From positions 62,001 to 126,000 of the forward strand of contig JBMNFB010000001.1 of assembly GCA_050949085.1 (NCBI GenBank): a DNA stretch of 64,000 bases, given 5' to 3'. The notes beneath the pieces were generated by a model. It searched no databases. It saw only the letters and a program-made list of their open reading frames with translations, and was not told the DNA's origin. The DNA is from JBMNFB01 sp050949085. Its GTDB lineage: Bacteria > Bacillota > UBA994 > UBA5500. The position numbers and the translations under genes were made by a program. Below are positions 26,878-37,955 of this stretch, piece by piece (position 1 is the stretch's first letter; the number at the start of each line of letters is the position of its first letter).

Positions 26878-28542
26878 ATGCACATTGCCGAGAACCCTGA
26901 GCTCATCCACATCTATCGCCAATTCGATGCCGAGATCGCCCGCCAGGTGGATAGGCTGCGCAGCAACCGGCAGTTTGAGCGAGAGCTGTTCCTGCCCAGC
27001 GCGGCAGCCATAGCCGAAATGGAGCAGAAGTTTCAGTCCCTGCTAGAGCTGGCTGATCAGCTTCCCGCTCCCGGCCCGGTCTTCGCTCTGCTCAAGAGGC
27101 ACTTCCGCGAATTCCTGCTGGGACAGCTCTCTGCCCTGCAGTCCCGCTTCGAGCGCCCTGGACAGGCCATCCGCGGGCTGAGCAGCACCATCGATTTCCT
27201 CCTCCGCAAGGATTCCCGCAGCGCCCAGGAACGCTGCGAGCTGCTCTCCATTCGCCTCAGCCAGGCTGCCGCCCTCTGGAGTGTGCTGCATGCTCAGCTG
27301 GCGCAAACCAAACCAGAACACCTGCGCGAGCTCGTCGAGGCCTGCCATGTCCTGGGGCGAGTGGCGTTGCTCACCCGGGAGCGCCTGCCCGCGTTTTTTG
27401 TCGGCCTGCCGCCCGCTCAGCTGCACTCACTCGAGCAGGCTCTGCTGCAGCTGTCGGAAAACAGCGAGATGTGGGCCCGGCAGGCCGAGCGTGCTCTGCT
27501 GGAGAGCAGCGGGAGCGAAGAAATTGTCGCAGCCTGCGACGATGATACCATCCAGCTGGATGAGGAATATTACCGCCGCCTGCTGCGCGAGGAACTGGGT
27601 GTCGAACTGGATCACCTGCTGGATTGGTTTGTAGACGAGGTTGAAAAAACCAGGAGCGAAGTATTTGCTATCGCTTCCCGGCTCAACCTGGGCGGAAGGG
27701 CGCCGCAGACCATGGCCGAAGTTGTCGAGACACTCAACCGCCACGCCGGCCCCTGCCGTATGCCCGAGGAGATGTTTGCCCGCGGCCGCGAATACCTCGC
27801 CCGGGCCAAGGCCGGCTGCCAGGGTTACGTCACGTTACCAGAAGAGAGCTGCGAGATCGGCCAGGTGCCGGAGATTGTGCGCACCCATTATCCCTGGGGC
27901 GGCTATGGTGGCGGTTGCCCCCGCCGGCGACCGCTGCGCGGCGAGATGTTCCTGAACGAGACCAACTTCCGGGCAGTGACCGATGGTTGGCTGAAGATGA
28001 TGGCCATCCACGAGGCCTATCCGGGCCACCACGTGCAGTTTGTGCGCGCTAACACCGACCCGCTGCCCGAGACTGTGCGCATGGGCGCCCGCTCGGTGCC
28101 GCTTACCGAAGGCACAGCGCATCGCTCCGAGCGGGTGTTTGAGTTCGTCTTTGCTGAAGACCCGTTCTATCCGCTTTTTGTTGCCTACCGCCGCCATCAT
28201 ACTTCCGTCCGCATCAAGGCCGAGCTTTATCTGCGCTATTTCGGGCGCCCGATCAAAGATGCTGTGCAGCTCTACATGGACGAGCTGGGCTTCGACTACG
28301 CCACCGCCCGCGGCCAGGTGAAGGCTCAGGAGCTGATGGTCGGTTACTTCAACTGCTATTACTACGGCCTCAAACGCCTGCAGGATCTGGAGCAGCAGTA
28401 TGGCTACGACCAGCGCAGCTTCACTGAGCTGCTCTTTTCGGTCGGCCGCGTCAGCCTGTCCACTTTCGCCGATTTCCTTGCCCTCAGCGAAACCGACAAG
28501 AAACGCCTTTTGACCGAGTTCCCCAGCTTGGTGGCGGAGTAA
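26878..28542 (+). CDS. DUF885 family protein (putative metallopeptidase)
   Basis: About 554 residues. The C-terminal half carries HEAYPGHH (about residues 378-385), the signature of DUF885 proteins, which look like HExxH metallopeptidases. It is followed by LTEGTAHRSERVFEF with a likely third ligand glutamate. The N-terminus is alpha-helical. ATG 26878 has better spacing from AGAGGGG than ATG 26872. The substrate is unknown; relatives are often predicted carboxypeptidases. Confidence 0.85.
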   Translation: MHIAENPELIHIYRQFDAEIARQVDRLRSNRQFERELFLPSAAAIAEMEQKFQSLLELADQLPAPGPVFALLKRHFREFLLGQLSALQSRFERPGQAIRGLSSTIDFLLRKDSRSAQERCELLSIRLSQAAALWSVLHAQLAQTKPEHLRELVEACHVLGRVALLTRERLPAFFVGLPPAQLHSLEQALLQLSENSEMWARQAERALLESSGSEEIVAACDDDTIQLDEEYYRRLLREELGVELDHLLDWFVDEVEKTRSEVFAIASRLNLGGRAPQTMAEVVETLNRHAGPCRMPEEMFARGREYLARAKAGCQGYVTLPEESCEIGQVPEIVRTHYPWGGYGGGCPRRRPLRGEMFLNETNFRAVTDGWLKMMAIHEAYPGHHVQFVRANTDPLPETVRMGARSVPLTEGTAHRSERVFEFVFAEDPFYPLFVAYRRHHTSVRIKAELYLRYFGRPIKDAVQLYMDELGFDYATARGQVKAQELMVGYFNCYYYGLKRLQDLEQQYGYDQRSFTELLFSVGRVSLSTFADFLALSETDKKRLLTEFPSLVAE

Positions 28543-28873
28543 AATCAACACTGAGCTAAGCAAAGCTTCGACAAACCATACACCCTGCCTGGAGTGTGTT
28601 CTCCGGGGAGGGTGTTCTTGTAGTAAGGACCACGAAAGGCTGTACACTGCTTCAAGGCTAAGGAGCCGACCAGATGCAGGGATTGGCCTGCCCGATGAAG
28701 AAATAGCACTAACTGTAGAAGGTTATGTCGAGATGCGATCGACGCTAGTCTGCAGTCGCCGTTGATGCGTCTCCGGGTGGCTCGGAAAGGATATCAGGCG
28801 AGCGCTCTCGCTCAAGAAGTGTGCTCCTTAAGCGTCTCCGCTAATCATAACGGGAAATAGAGGGAGTGAAACC
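28543..28873. other. Gene-free stretch before the type I restriction operon
   Basis: 331 bases. A strong terminator lies at its start (28580-28620). The rest has no credible ORF and no promoter hexamers I would defend. An AGAGGGAG ribosome site ends it. Confidence 0.6.
28580..28620 (+). terminator. Intrinsic terminator after the DUF885 gene
   Basis: Nested stem ACACCCT/AGGGTGT and CCTGGAG/CTCCGGG (one G-T pair), loop TGTGTT, then TCTTGT. Confidence 0.75.
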
Positions 28874-30443
28874 ATGACTAACAACAGGAAAGAACAAGAG
28901 CGGGCCGAATTGCACCGCACCATCTGGAATATCGCAAATGACCTGCGGGGAAGCGTGGACGGTTGGGATTTTAAGCAGTATGTCCTTGGCATGCTTTTCT
29001 ACCGCTACATATCGGAGAACCTCACCAGTTATGTAAACGCCGGCGAACATGAAGCCGGCAACTTGACCTTCGACTATGCCCAGCTGTCAGATGAAGTGGC
29101 TGAACAGGCACGCGAAGACCTGGTTACCACCAAGGGTTTTTTTATCCTGCCCAGCGAACTGTTCGAAAATGTGCGTCGTCGCGCTGCTAACGATGAGAAC
29201 CTGAATGAGACTCTTGAACGCATCTTCAAGAACATCGAGGCTTCGGCTCTGGGCACCGCCAGTGAGGCAAACTTCCGCGGGCTGTTTGAAGACATTGATG
29301 TCAACAGCAACAAGCTGGGCCCAAGCGTGTCCAAGCGCAATGAGCGCCTAGTCAAGCTGATGAACGGAGTCGGCGAGATGAAGCTAGGCAACTACCAGGA
29401 CAACACGATCGATGCCTTCGGCGACGCCTATGAGTTCCTGATGGGCATGTATGCTTCCAACGCAGGCAAGAGTGGGGGCGAATATTACACTCCGCAAGAA
29501 GTATCCGAATTGCTGACGCGGCTGACATTGGTGGGTAGAACCGAAGTCAACAAGGTCTACGACCCTGCCTGTGGCTCTGGTTCTCTGCTGCTGAAGTTCG
29601 CCAAGATTCTGGGCAAGGAGAAAGTGCGTCAGGGCTTCTTCGGACAGGAGATTAACCTCACCACATATAACCTCTGCCGCATCAACATGTTCCTGCACGA
29701 TATCGATTACGACAAGTTCGATATTGCGCTAGGCGACACTCTCCGATCCGCAGCATTGGGATGATGAGCCATTCGAAGCCATCGTCTCGAATCCACCTTA
29801 CTCAATTGAGTGGGCCGGGAATGGCAATCCGCTGCTTATTAACGATCCCCGCTTTTCGCCGGCGGGGGTGCTTGCCCCGAAGTCACGAGCCGACCTGGCC
29901 TTCATCATGCATAGCCTTTCCTGGCTGGCCACCAACGGCACAGCGGCTATTGTCTGTTTCCCAGGTGTGCTGTACCGTGGCGGGGCGGAGAAGAAGATCC
30001 GCAAATATCTCATCGACAATAACTACGTGGACTGCATCATTCAGCTGCCCGATAACCTGTTTTACGGCACGAGTATAGCGACCTGTATCATGGTGCTGAA
30101 GAAGTCGAAGAGCGAAAACAGCACGCTGTTCATTGATGCCTCAAGGGAGTTCGTGAAAGTAGGCAATAGCAACAAACTGACTAGCGAGAACATCGCTAAG
30201 ATCGTGGATGCCTTCACGGCACGCATTGATGTAAATCACTTTGTCCGCCTGGTAGACAACAGCGAGATCGCTGCTCAGGGCTACAATCTTTCGGTCCAAG
30301 CTTACGTGGAACCGGAGGATACCCGGGAGCCCATTGACATCACAAAACTAAACGCGGAAATCGAAACAATCGTGGCCCGAGTAGACGTGTTGCGCAGTGA
30401 AATCGCGACTATCATTGCCGAGATTGAGGGTGAGCGCAAATGA
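28874..30443 (+). CDS. hsdM: Type I restriction-modification DNA methyltransferase HsdM, one frameshift
   Basis: An N6-adenine methyltransferase of about 522 residues. The HsdM N-terminal domain (FKQYVLGMLFYRYISENL) is followed by motif I (VYDPACGSGSLLLKFAK) and motif IV NPPYS. The frame shifts near 29740-29750: one frame ends GDTLRSAALG-stop, while the other reads DPQHWDDEPFEAIVSNPPYS. Correcting this gives the usual length. The end overlaps hsdS as ATGA. First gene of the hsd operon. Confidence 0.9.
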
Positions 30444-31642
30444 GCAGACTGGAAGAGCTGATTGCGGAGCTTTGCCCGGACGGGGTTGAATGCAAGAGGT
30501 TGGGTGAAATCGCGACGGACATGTATCGGGGCGCGGGGATCAGACGCGATCAGCTTACAGCAATAGGTACACCATGCGTTCGGTATGGCGAAATATACAC
30601 TACCTACAATTTGTGGTTTGACTCTTGTGTGTCGTATACAGACGAAAATGAGATTGGCAGCAAGAGGTATTGCGAGCATGGCGATGTCCTTTTTGCGATT
30701 ACTGGGGAAAACGTCGAAGAGATTGCAAAGTCCTGCGTGTATGTGGGACATGAAAAGTGTCTGGCCGGTGGCGACATTGTAGTTATGAAGCATAGCGAGG
30801 ATCCCAAGTATATGGCTTATGCTCTGTCCACAGTAGATGCGCAGAGGCAAAAGAGCGCAGGAAAAGTTAAGAGTAAGGTTGTTCACTCAAGTATTCCTGC
30901 CCTAAGGGCCATCAGGATTCCCCTCCCCCCACTCCCTGTCCAGCAGGAGATAGTCCGCATCCTTGACAGGTTTACTGCGCTGGAGGCGGAGCTGAAGGCG
31001 GAGCTGGAGGCAAGGAAGAAGCAGTACGAGTATTATCGGGATCATCTGCTAGCTTTCCGGAGCAATGTGAAGCGCATGGCATTGGGTGACATTGGGCGAG
31101 TCTTGATGTGCAGGAGGATCTACAGGGAACAGACTCAACCAGTTGGAGATGTTCCTTTCTACAAGATAGGGACCTTTGGAAAGGAAGCCGATGCTTTTAT
31201 CTCGCAGGACCTTTTTGAAGAATACCGAACGAAGTATCCTTACCCGAAGAAAGGAGACGTATTGCTATCGGCTGCTGGGACTATTGGGCGTGCCGTGATC
31301 TTCGATGGAATGCCCGCCTACTTCCAAGACTCCAACATCGTCTGGATCGACAATGATGAGAGAATCGTCTTAAACAAGTACCTCTACTATTTCTATCCAG
31401 TCGCAGAATGGGCGGTTGCAAGAGGAGGTACTGTTGCGCGTTTATATAACCGAAATATCCAGAGAACAGTGATTCCGGTTCCTCCACTCGCCGAATAGGA
31501 ACGGATTGTTGCCATTCTGGATCGCTTCGAGGCGTTGATAAACGATCATACTCAGGGGCTACCAGCCGAAATAGCTGCCCGGCGCAAGCAATATGAATAT
31601 TACCGCGACAAGCTCTTGACCTTTAAAGGAAGAGGGGAGTGA
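30440..31642 (+). CDS. hsdS: Type I specificity subunit HsdS with in-frame TAG
   Basis: Two target-recognition domains are separated by the conserved repeat PLPPLPVQQEIVRILDRF with the YEYYRDHLLAF helix. A second repeat, PPLAE-stop-ERIVAILDRF then KQYEYYRDKLLTF, closes the protein. The TAG at 31496-31498 stands exactly where the first repeat has a glutamine (QQE), and the frame stays open and conserved to TGA 31640-31642. A single C-to-T change (CAG to TAG) explains it. As written, the product loses its last ~48 residues, including a helix needed for HsdM contact. The recognition domains look less GC-rich than the surroundings, as usual for exchangeable TRDs. Confidence 0.87.
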
Positions 31643-31782
31643 TAACCTAGATGCACCTTGTTTCCTGAACTGCATCAAGGCCACACTAATCTTAACCGCA
31701 GGTTTTTAGCAAACGATAGCCGGACAATGGTCTCCACACAATCGACCGTATTGACAACATGGCGACGAGGAGGAGGAACAGA

Positions 31783-32643
31783 ATGGCAGAGCGTGGCCAG
31801 CAACCGACGTATAAGCGCCAACGTTTCTTGTTGGCTTTTGTTCGGCAACTGAAAGACGGAGTAAGCTCCACAGATCTACAGAAGCTAGTGTTTCTATATT
31901 CTATGGAAACAGGCTTGAATCACTATGAGTTTATGCCATATAAATACGGAGCGTACTCGTTTCAGCTAGCGGCAGACGTTGACACCCTTCGTAGGGCTGG
32001 GTATTTGTCCGCAGGTCGTATTCGGGCCAGAGGAAGGTCTTCGCTTGAACAATCATTCATGATCGCAACTGAGCGCGGCAAAGACCTTATTCGAAAAGCA
32101 TACCGAGCCTATCCGTACTATGCCATAAACAGCGAGATCATTGACAAGCTGTTTGAAGGGGACGAAGCTGAGCGGTTTCGGCGCATTAGGGATGACTATG
32201 CTCGAACCGAGCAGGTAATGTTCACGATTGGATATGAGGGTAAGAGCGTCGAAGCTTTCATTAACGAGCTGATCCGGAGTGACGTCCGTTTGCTTATCGA
32301 TGTGCGAAGGAACCCACTCAGCCGTAAGTTCGGCTTTTCGAAAACGAAGCTGGAACACATTGCGGGAGTTGCAGGCATTGAGTATATCCATATTCCCGAA
32401 CTTGGTATCGATACTGCAAGGCGCAGTTCGCTTGAAACTGTGGCGGACTATCGTTGCTTACTGGGCGAATACGAGAAGACGCTATCAAAGTACACGCCGC
32501 AACTTGATAGGCTGTATTCGCTGTTGCGCACAAGCGTACGAGTCGCACTCATGTGCTTCGAAAAGAACCCAGAATTGTGCCATAGAAGCGTGCTGAGGGA
32601 TTACTTGGTTAGGGCTCATGGGATACGGGGTGAAGATCTGTGA
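31783..32643 (+). CDS. Panacea (SocA-like)-DUF488 fusion protein
   Basis: About 286 residues. The N-terminal ~110 residues (LQKLVFLYSMETGL, FMPYKYGAYSFQLAADVD) resemble the Panacea/DUF4065 antitoxin-type domain. The C-terminal part is DUF488 (FTIGYEGKSVEAFINEL, LLIDVRRNPLSRKFGFSK, and CFEKNPELCHRSVL). ATG 31783 follows AGGAGGAGGA. It is inserted between hsdS and hsdR and coupled to the next gene. DUF488 proteins occur often in defence loci, but their activity is not established. Confidence 0.8.
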   Translation: MAERGQQPTYKRQRFLLAFVRQLKDGVSSTDLQKLVFLYSMETGLNHYEFMPYKYGAYSFQLAADVDTLRRAGYLSAGRIRARGRSSLEQSFMIATERGKDLIRKAYRAYPYYAINSEIIDKLFEGDEAERFRRIRDDYARTEQVMFTIGYEGKSVEAFINELIRSDVRLLIDVRRNPLSRKFGFSKTKLEHIAGVAGIEYIHIPELGIDTARRSSLETVADYRCLLGEYEKTLSKYTPQLDRLYSLLRTSVRVALMCFEKNPELCHRSVLRDYLVRAHGIRGEDL

Positions 32644-33464
32644 TGTTCGGTAGGAAGAGGATCTATATCTTAGTAAAGACTTACCCAACGATCTCTGAGA
32701 AGTATACGGAGCTTGTCTGTACCGCAGGTGTTCTTGAGGACGGATCCTGGGTTCGACTTTATCCAGTCCCTTTCAGGTTGTTGGAAGATGATCAGAAGTT
32801 TCAGAAGTATACCTGGGTATGGGTTGACGTGACACGAAACACGTCTGACCCTCGCCCTGAGTCATTCAGACCAGACACTACGACCATAGAGGTGGAGGGA
32901 AGGCCTAAGAAGGCTGACTGGGATGAGCGGCGCAGGGTTATATTCAACAATCAGGAGATTTACACCAATCTGCAGAAACTGATTGACAAGGCCAGATCTG
33001 ATAGCACATCACTCGCCGTCTTTAAGCCCACCAAGGTAGTCGACCTCGTTGTAGAGCCGACTGAACGCGAATGGGATCCGAGAAAGCTTACCCGCCTGAA
33101 AAGCCGATTACAGCAATTGAGTTTTCTTAAGCCATTCGAAGAAATCATTGCCGAGTTCAGGGTGGTTCCGAAAGTGCCGTATACGTTCTCTTACCGTTTT
33201 GAGGATGATTCTGGCAGGGTGTCAGAGTTAATGATAACGGACTGGGAGATCGGGATGCTATACTTCAATTGCCTGCGACAGGAGCGCGGCGATGAGAAAG
33301 CAGCGATTGCCAAAGTCCGCGAGAAATACCTGGACATGACTGTCAAGAGAGATCTATATTTCTTCCTTGGCACAACAAGACAGTATCACGGGATCGCTTT
33401 AAACCCCTTCATAATCGTTGGAGTATTTTATCCTCCGAAGAGCCAACAATTGAGCTTCTTCTGA
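32643..33464 (+). CDS. Conserved hypothetical protein, partner of the DUF488 gene
   Basis: A 273-residue protein that I cannot name. It begins with RIYILVKTYPTISEKYTELVCTAGV and has GSWVRLYPVPFRLL, then a helical middle and a C-terminal FFLGTTRQYHGIALNPFIIVGVFYPP. My recollection is that proteins with this start often sit beside DUF488 genes. TGATG overlap with the preceding gene (ATG 32643; GTG 32640 is an alternative) suggests equal production of the two. No catalytic motif is obvious. Confidence 0.7.
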   Translation: MFGRKRIYILVKTYPTISEKYTELVCTAGVLEDGSWVRLYPVPFRLLEDDQKFQKYTWVWVDVTRNTSDPRPESFRPDTTTIEVEGRPKKADWDERRRVIFNNQEIYTNLQKLIDKARSDSTSLAVFKPTKVVDLVVEPTEREWDPRKLTRLKSRLQQLSFLKPFEEIIAEFRVVPKVPYTFSYRFEDDSGRVSELMITDWEIGMLYFNCLRQERGDEKAAIAKVREKYLDMTVKRDLYFFLGTTRQYHGIALNPFIIVGVFYPPKSQQLSFF

Positions 33465-33631
33465 CAAGAGACGTGTCGGGGTAGTCTATGGCACAAGGTG
33501 AGACGTTACAGCTTATCGTGTTGTTGCCTAAGCGAGAGGGCACGTCAGGTGACCGCTAACCGATCGAGTGGGCCTGACTGATACGCCGGCGGAGCATCGT
33601 AAGTGGCCTAGCTTTGAAGGGGGGGAAAGTG

Positions 33632-36600
33632 GTGACCACTTATAATCTTATCGCGGCTTCCGACGAGGCCACAGTCGTTGCTGAGTATAAACCAGAGTAT
33701 CGAGTGGGGGAGTACCAGAGTGAGGCCGATTTGGAGCGCAGCCTCATCCATCGGCTCTGCCAGCAGGGTTATGAATACCTCAGCATCAACGATGAAGCTG
33801 ACTTGATTGCCAATCTGCGTCGGCAACTGGAGCTGCTTAATGGCTACACCTTCTCTGACGCTGAGTGGCAGCGGTTCTTTTCCCAGAACATCGCATCTGC
33901 CAACGAGGGGATTGCGGAGAAGACGCGCAAGATTCAGGAGGACCATGTTCAGGTGCTCCGGCGCGATGACGGTACTACTAAGAACATACTTCTGATCGAC
34001 AAGAAGAACATTCATAATAACCGCCTGCAGGTGGTTAACCAGTATGAGGAGACAGGTGGAGCGCGCAAGACGCGCTACGACGTGACCATCCTGGTCAATG
34101 GGCTGCCTCTGGTTCATGTGGAACTGAAGCGGCGGGGCATGGCTATCCGGGAGGCCTTCAACCAGATTAAACGTTACCAGCGGGACAGCTTTTGGGCTGG
34201 CTCCGGTTTGTTTGAGTACGTGCAGATATTCGTCATCTCCAATGGGACACACACCAAGTACTATTCGAACACCACCCGAGATCAGCACATCAAAGAATCC
34301 AGGGAAGGCAGGCGCGGCAAGAAGACAAGCAACAGCTTTGAGTTCACTTGTTTTTGGGCGGATGCCAATAATCGTACCATCCCTGATCTGGATGATTTTG
34401 CGAAAACCTTTTTCGCCAAGCACACGATCCTAAACATCTTGACCCGCTATTGTGTATTCACTTCTGACAAGATGCTTCTGGTCATGCGGCCTTATCAGAT
34501 AGCGGCGGCTGAGCGGATCCTCAACCGAATTGAGATCGCCCACAACTATAAGAAGATGGGGACACGGGAGGCTGGCGGATATATCTGGCATACAACGGGG
34601 TCGGGCAAGACGCTCACCAGCTTCAAGACAGCTCAGCTTGCCACTGCTTTGCCCTATATCGATAGGGTGCTGTTTGTCGTCGATCGCAAGGATCTGGACT
34701 ACCAGACGATGAAGGAATACGACCGATTCCAGGAGGGGGCGGCCAACAGCAATACTTCGACAGCCGTGTTGCAGCGCCAGCTGGAAGACCCTGACGCTCG
34801 TATTATCATTACTACCATCCAGAAGCTCTCCAGGTTCGTTGCCAGAAATAAGAAGCACGAGGTGTATAACAAACACGTCGTGCTGATCTTCGATGAGTGT
34901 CACCGCTCACAGTTCGGCGAAATGCACCAGGCGATCACGAAGGCATTCAAGAAATACTACCTGTTTGGATTCACCGGCACACCGATCTTTTGGCAGCTAA
35001 CGCTGGTAGTGGTCGTAACCCGTTGCTAAAGACGACCGCCCAGGCCTTCGGTGAACAGCTGCATGCCTATACGATTGTGGACGCGATTCGAGATGGCAAT
35101 GTTCTGCCATTCCGGATTGATTACGTTAACACCATGAAGCGCAAGGATGGTGCGCCGGATGAGGAGGTCTGGGGGATTGATACAGAGGCAGCGTTAGGTG
35201 CCCCGGAACGGATTCGCGCGGTGACCTCCTATATTCTCGATCACTTTGATCAGAAGACGAAACGGAACAGTTATTACTCACTTAAAGGGCAGAGGCTCGC
35301 CGGTGGTTCAACTCAATCTTCGCTGTGACGGTCCATACCGATGGCTATGAAATACTACACCGAGTTCCAGGGGCAGCTGCAGGAGCAAAACGGGGAGCTA
35401 GCCGTGGCAATTATCTATAGTTTCAGCGCCAATGAGAACGATCCGGAGGATGGGCTGCTGGAAGAGGGCTTCGAACCCGAAAGATTAGACAAGACCTCCC
35501 GCGATTTCCTGGAGGAGGCCATTCAGGATTATAACCGGATGTTTTGGCACCAACTATGACACTTCGGCCGATAAGTTCGAGAATTACTATAAGGACGTCT
35601 CCATGCGGATGAAGAACCGCGAGATCGACCCTGCTGATCGTCGTCAACATGTTCCTGACCGGGTTCGATGCAACAACGCTGAACACCCTCTGGGTGGACA
35701 AGAACCTCAGGTATCATGGGTTGATCCAGGCGTTCTCGCGCACCAATCGCATTCTTAACTCAGTGAAGACGTTTGGCAACATCGTCTGTTTCCGCAACCT
35801 GAGGCAGGCTACCGATGAAGCCCTCGCCCTTTTCGGCGACAAAGATGCCGGCGGTATAGTTCTGCTGAAGTCCTACGACGACTACTACCATGGCTATGAC
35901 GAAGATGGCAAGCATTACCCAGGCTATACAGAGCTGATTGAGAGGCTGCAAACCCTGTATCCGTTGGATGAACCGATTATTGGCGAGGAGGCACAGAAGG
36001 AGTTCATCCGCCTGTTTGGCGCCATTCTGAAACAGCGGAATATGACGACTTCGAGGACAATGAAGTCTTATCCGAACGCGAGTTTCAGGACTACCAGAGC
36101 ATCTACATTGATCTCCACGAGGAATTCACCAGAAAGGCTGTTGAAAAGGAGAATATCAACGACGATATAGTCTTTGAGCTAGAGCTCGTCAAGCAGGTGG
36201 AAGTTAACATTGACTATATCCTCATGCTCGTGGCCAAGTATCGTGCCACTAATTGCGAGGACAAGACTATTCTTGGAGCCATTGATCGTGCCGTACGTTC
36301 CAGCATGCAACTGCGCAGCAAGAAGGAGCTGATCAATAGCTTCATCCAGCGGGTGAACATAGTTACCGATGTGGAAGAAGAGTGGCGAGCCTTCGTGCGG
36401 GAGCAGAAGGAGAATGAACTGGAAGCGATTATCGCTGAGGAGCGTCTGAGACCAGAAGAGACACGCCGCTTCATCAAAGATGCGCTCCAAGACGGCGTCG
36501 TGAGGACCTATGGTACGGATATCGATAGAATACTGCCGCCGATTTCGCGCTTCTCCCGTGGCTGGAGGCCGAATGGCCAAGAAACAGCGCGTTATTGAAA

Positions 36601-36642
36601 GGGCTGCTGGCGTTCTTTGAGAAGTATTCTGGGTTGGTATGA
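33632..36642 (+). CDS. hsdR: Type I restriction endonuclease HsdR, seven single-base indels
   Basis: Corrected, this is a ~1000-residue motor-nuclease. The N-terminal nuclease has DVTILVNGLPLVHVELKRRG (D...ExK). Translocase motifs are HTTGSGKTLTSF, FDECHRSQ and FTGTPIF, and the helical C-terminus ends at LLAFFEKYSGLV. The frame breaks near 34990, 35307, 35330, 35543, 35630, 36037 and 36556. Nearly every one is one base too many or too few in a run of T, G or C, and homology resumes immediately. GTG 33632 follows AAGGGGGG. If the indels are real the gene is dead; the pattern looks like sequencing error. Confidence 0.85.
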
Positions 36643-36657
36643 TGTACTCGGTAGCTA

Positions 36658-36690
36658 GGAAGGGCCCAGGCCTCGCCCTGGGCCCTTCTG
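36658..36690 (+). terminator. Terminator of the hsd operon
   Basis: GAAGGGCCCAGG paired with CCTGGGCCCTTC, short loop, then CTGCATG. The stem is strong and the T-run is short. Confidence 0.7.
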
Positions 36691-36721
36691 CATGTCTTCG
36701 GGGTCGATAGTGGCGTACTAG

Positions 36722-36901
36722 CGGAAGGATAGCATAGATGAATGGTATTGGGCACTGATATTTCTGCTGAAGCGAACTAGCGCTTCATTGCGCGCTCTAC
36801 CGATGGTCATCAAGCAGCTAGATGGTGATCGATTGGCCGCTCTGGCGGGTGTATTGGAAGAGATCTGCGCACATATCGCTACCGTCAAAATGGCACCTTA
36901 G
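36722..36901 (+). pseudogene. Possible remnant of a small helical protein
   Basis: An open frame of about 59 codons without a good start, encoding WYWALIFLLKRTSASLRALP and LAALAGVLEEICAHIATVK before TAG. The composition is protein-like and amphipathic. The family is not recognised and no ribosome site is seen. The remaining ~120 bases to 37021 hold nothing I can support. Confidence 0.3.
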
Positions 36902-37021
36902 CCGGGAGCCAAAAACACAATCGCGTCCATAAGGCTTCGGGCATGTTCCTACTCGGTGCGTTCTGCTCAAGAATGCTCCCGCACAGAGGGCAGCTTGTTT
37001 TCTCTGACATCCTGCATAGGC

Positions 37022-37640
37022 TCAGAGGTCGGAGGCGTGGGCTTTATAATGTTCAACAAGGCGCGGACTAGTTGTGTCTGCGCTATTTCTTTTCCAAGCT
37101 TGTTTCTGTCCCCATAGTATGACATCGTTGTCGAGGGCAAGCTCGATGGCGGCCTTGGTAAACGAGGAGTTTGTGATTACCATTGCTCTGGTACATCTGT
37201 AGTGGCCTCTTGCTGCTACAACTTCTTGCACTGCTCTAAGATCAATCGGACGTGACATCCGCTGTGCTTGGCTTGAACTGCGATTTTCTGTCCGAAACGA
37301 TCTGCCGCGATCACATCGGCGCGAAATCGGCGCTGCGCTTGGTAGTCATTGTACGGTAGCCTCGCTGTCCAAGGAGCTCTGCCACATAGTCCTCGAAATC
37401 AAACGGATCCATCCTGTCGATGTCACTAAGGTTAATGCTTCTTAGCTTTATCCAGTTGAACAGCCTTGACGCAAGCCAGAGCGTTGTGGCAAAGAGGCCA
37501 GTAAGAATCAGAGCGTGAGCAAGCTGGGATAGGTAGTGTCCGAAGACATCGAACACGACGTAAATGAAGATTACGCCTAGAGCAACTGTCTCCCACTGGA
37601 CTATCTTCCTTCGGCCCCGCGCCTTCGTCGGAATCTCATG
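37022..37640 (-). CDS. Membrane-anchored Mrr-type nuclease, frameshifted
   Basis: Read on the minus strand the pieces join as two membrane segments (TVALGVIFIYVVFDVFG and LILTGLFATTLWLASRLF). After them come DPFDFEDYVAELLGQRGYRT, a shifted segment ADVIAADRFGQKIAVQAKHS, and finally RPIDLRAVQEVVAARG with AMVITNSSFT. This is the order of a Mrr_cat domain (D, QxK) behind a two-helix anchor. Frame changes lie near 37255 and 37315 and possibly near 37610. The exact start is uncertain. Orientation is opposite to the flanking defence genes. Confidence 0.7.
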
Positions 37641-37955
37641 GATGCACCCCTCAGCTAGTAGTACCTTCCCTTCTCTTTGTTATAACGTCCCAACACTGCT
37701 TGCCCCTTATTCCGATTACAGATCCGGTGGGCCTGGTGTATCAAGAAACAACGCACAAGTGAACGGACTATCGCGCGCAGGCGCAAGCTGCCCGTTGCTT
37801 GCTGGATGAGCGGATCGGTGCCCTGTTGGAGGATGTCGAGAGATAATCTGTGTGAGTCGGACGCTGCAGATGTTGCGTTTTCACTAGAGGAAGGGAAACA
37901 TTGGCTGGGTGTTGAACCTCCTCTGCATACACTGATGCCTGCAAGAGGAGGGGGT

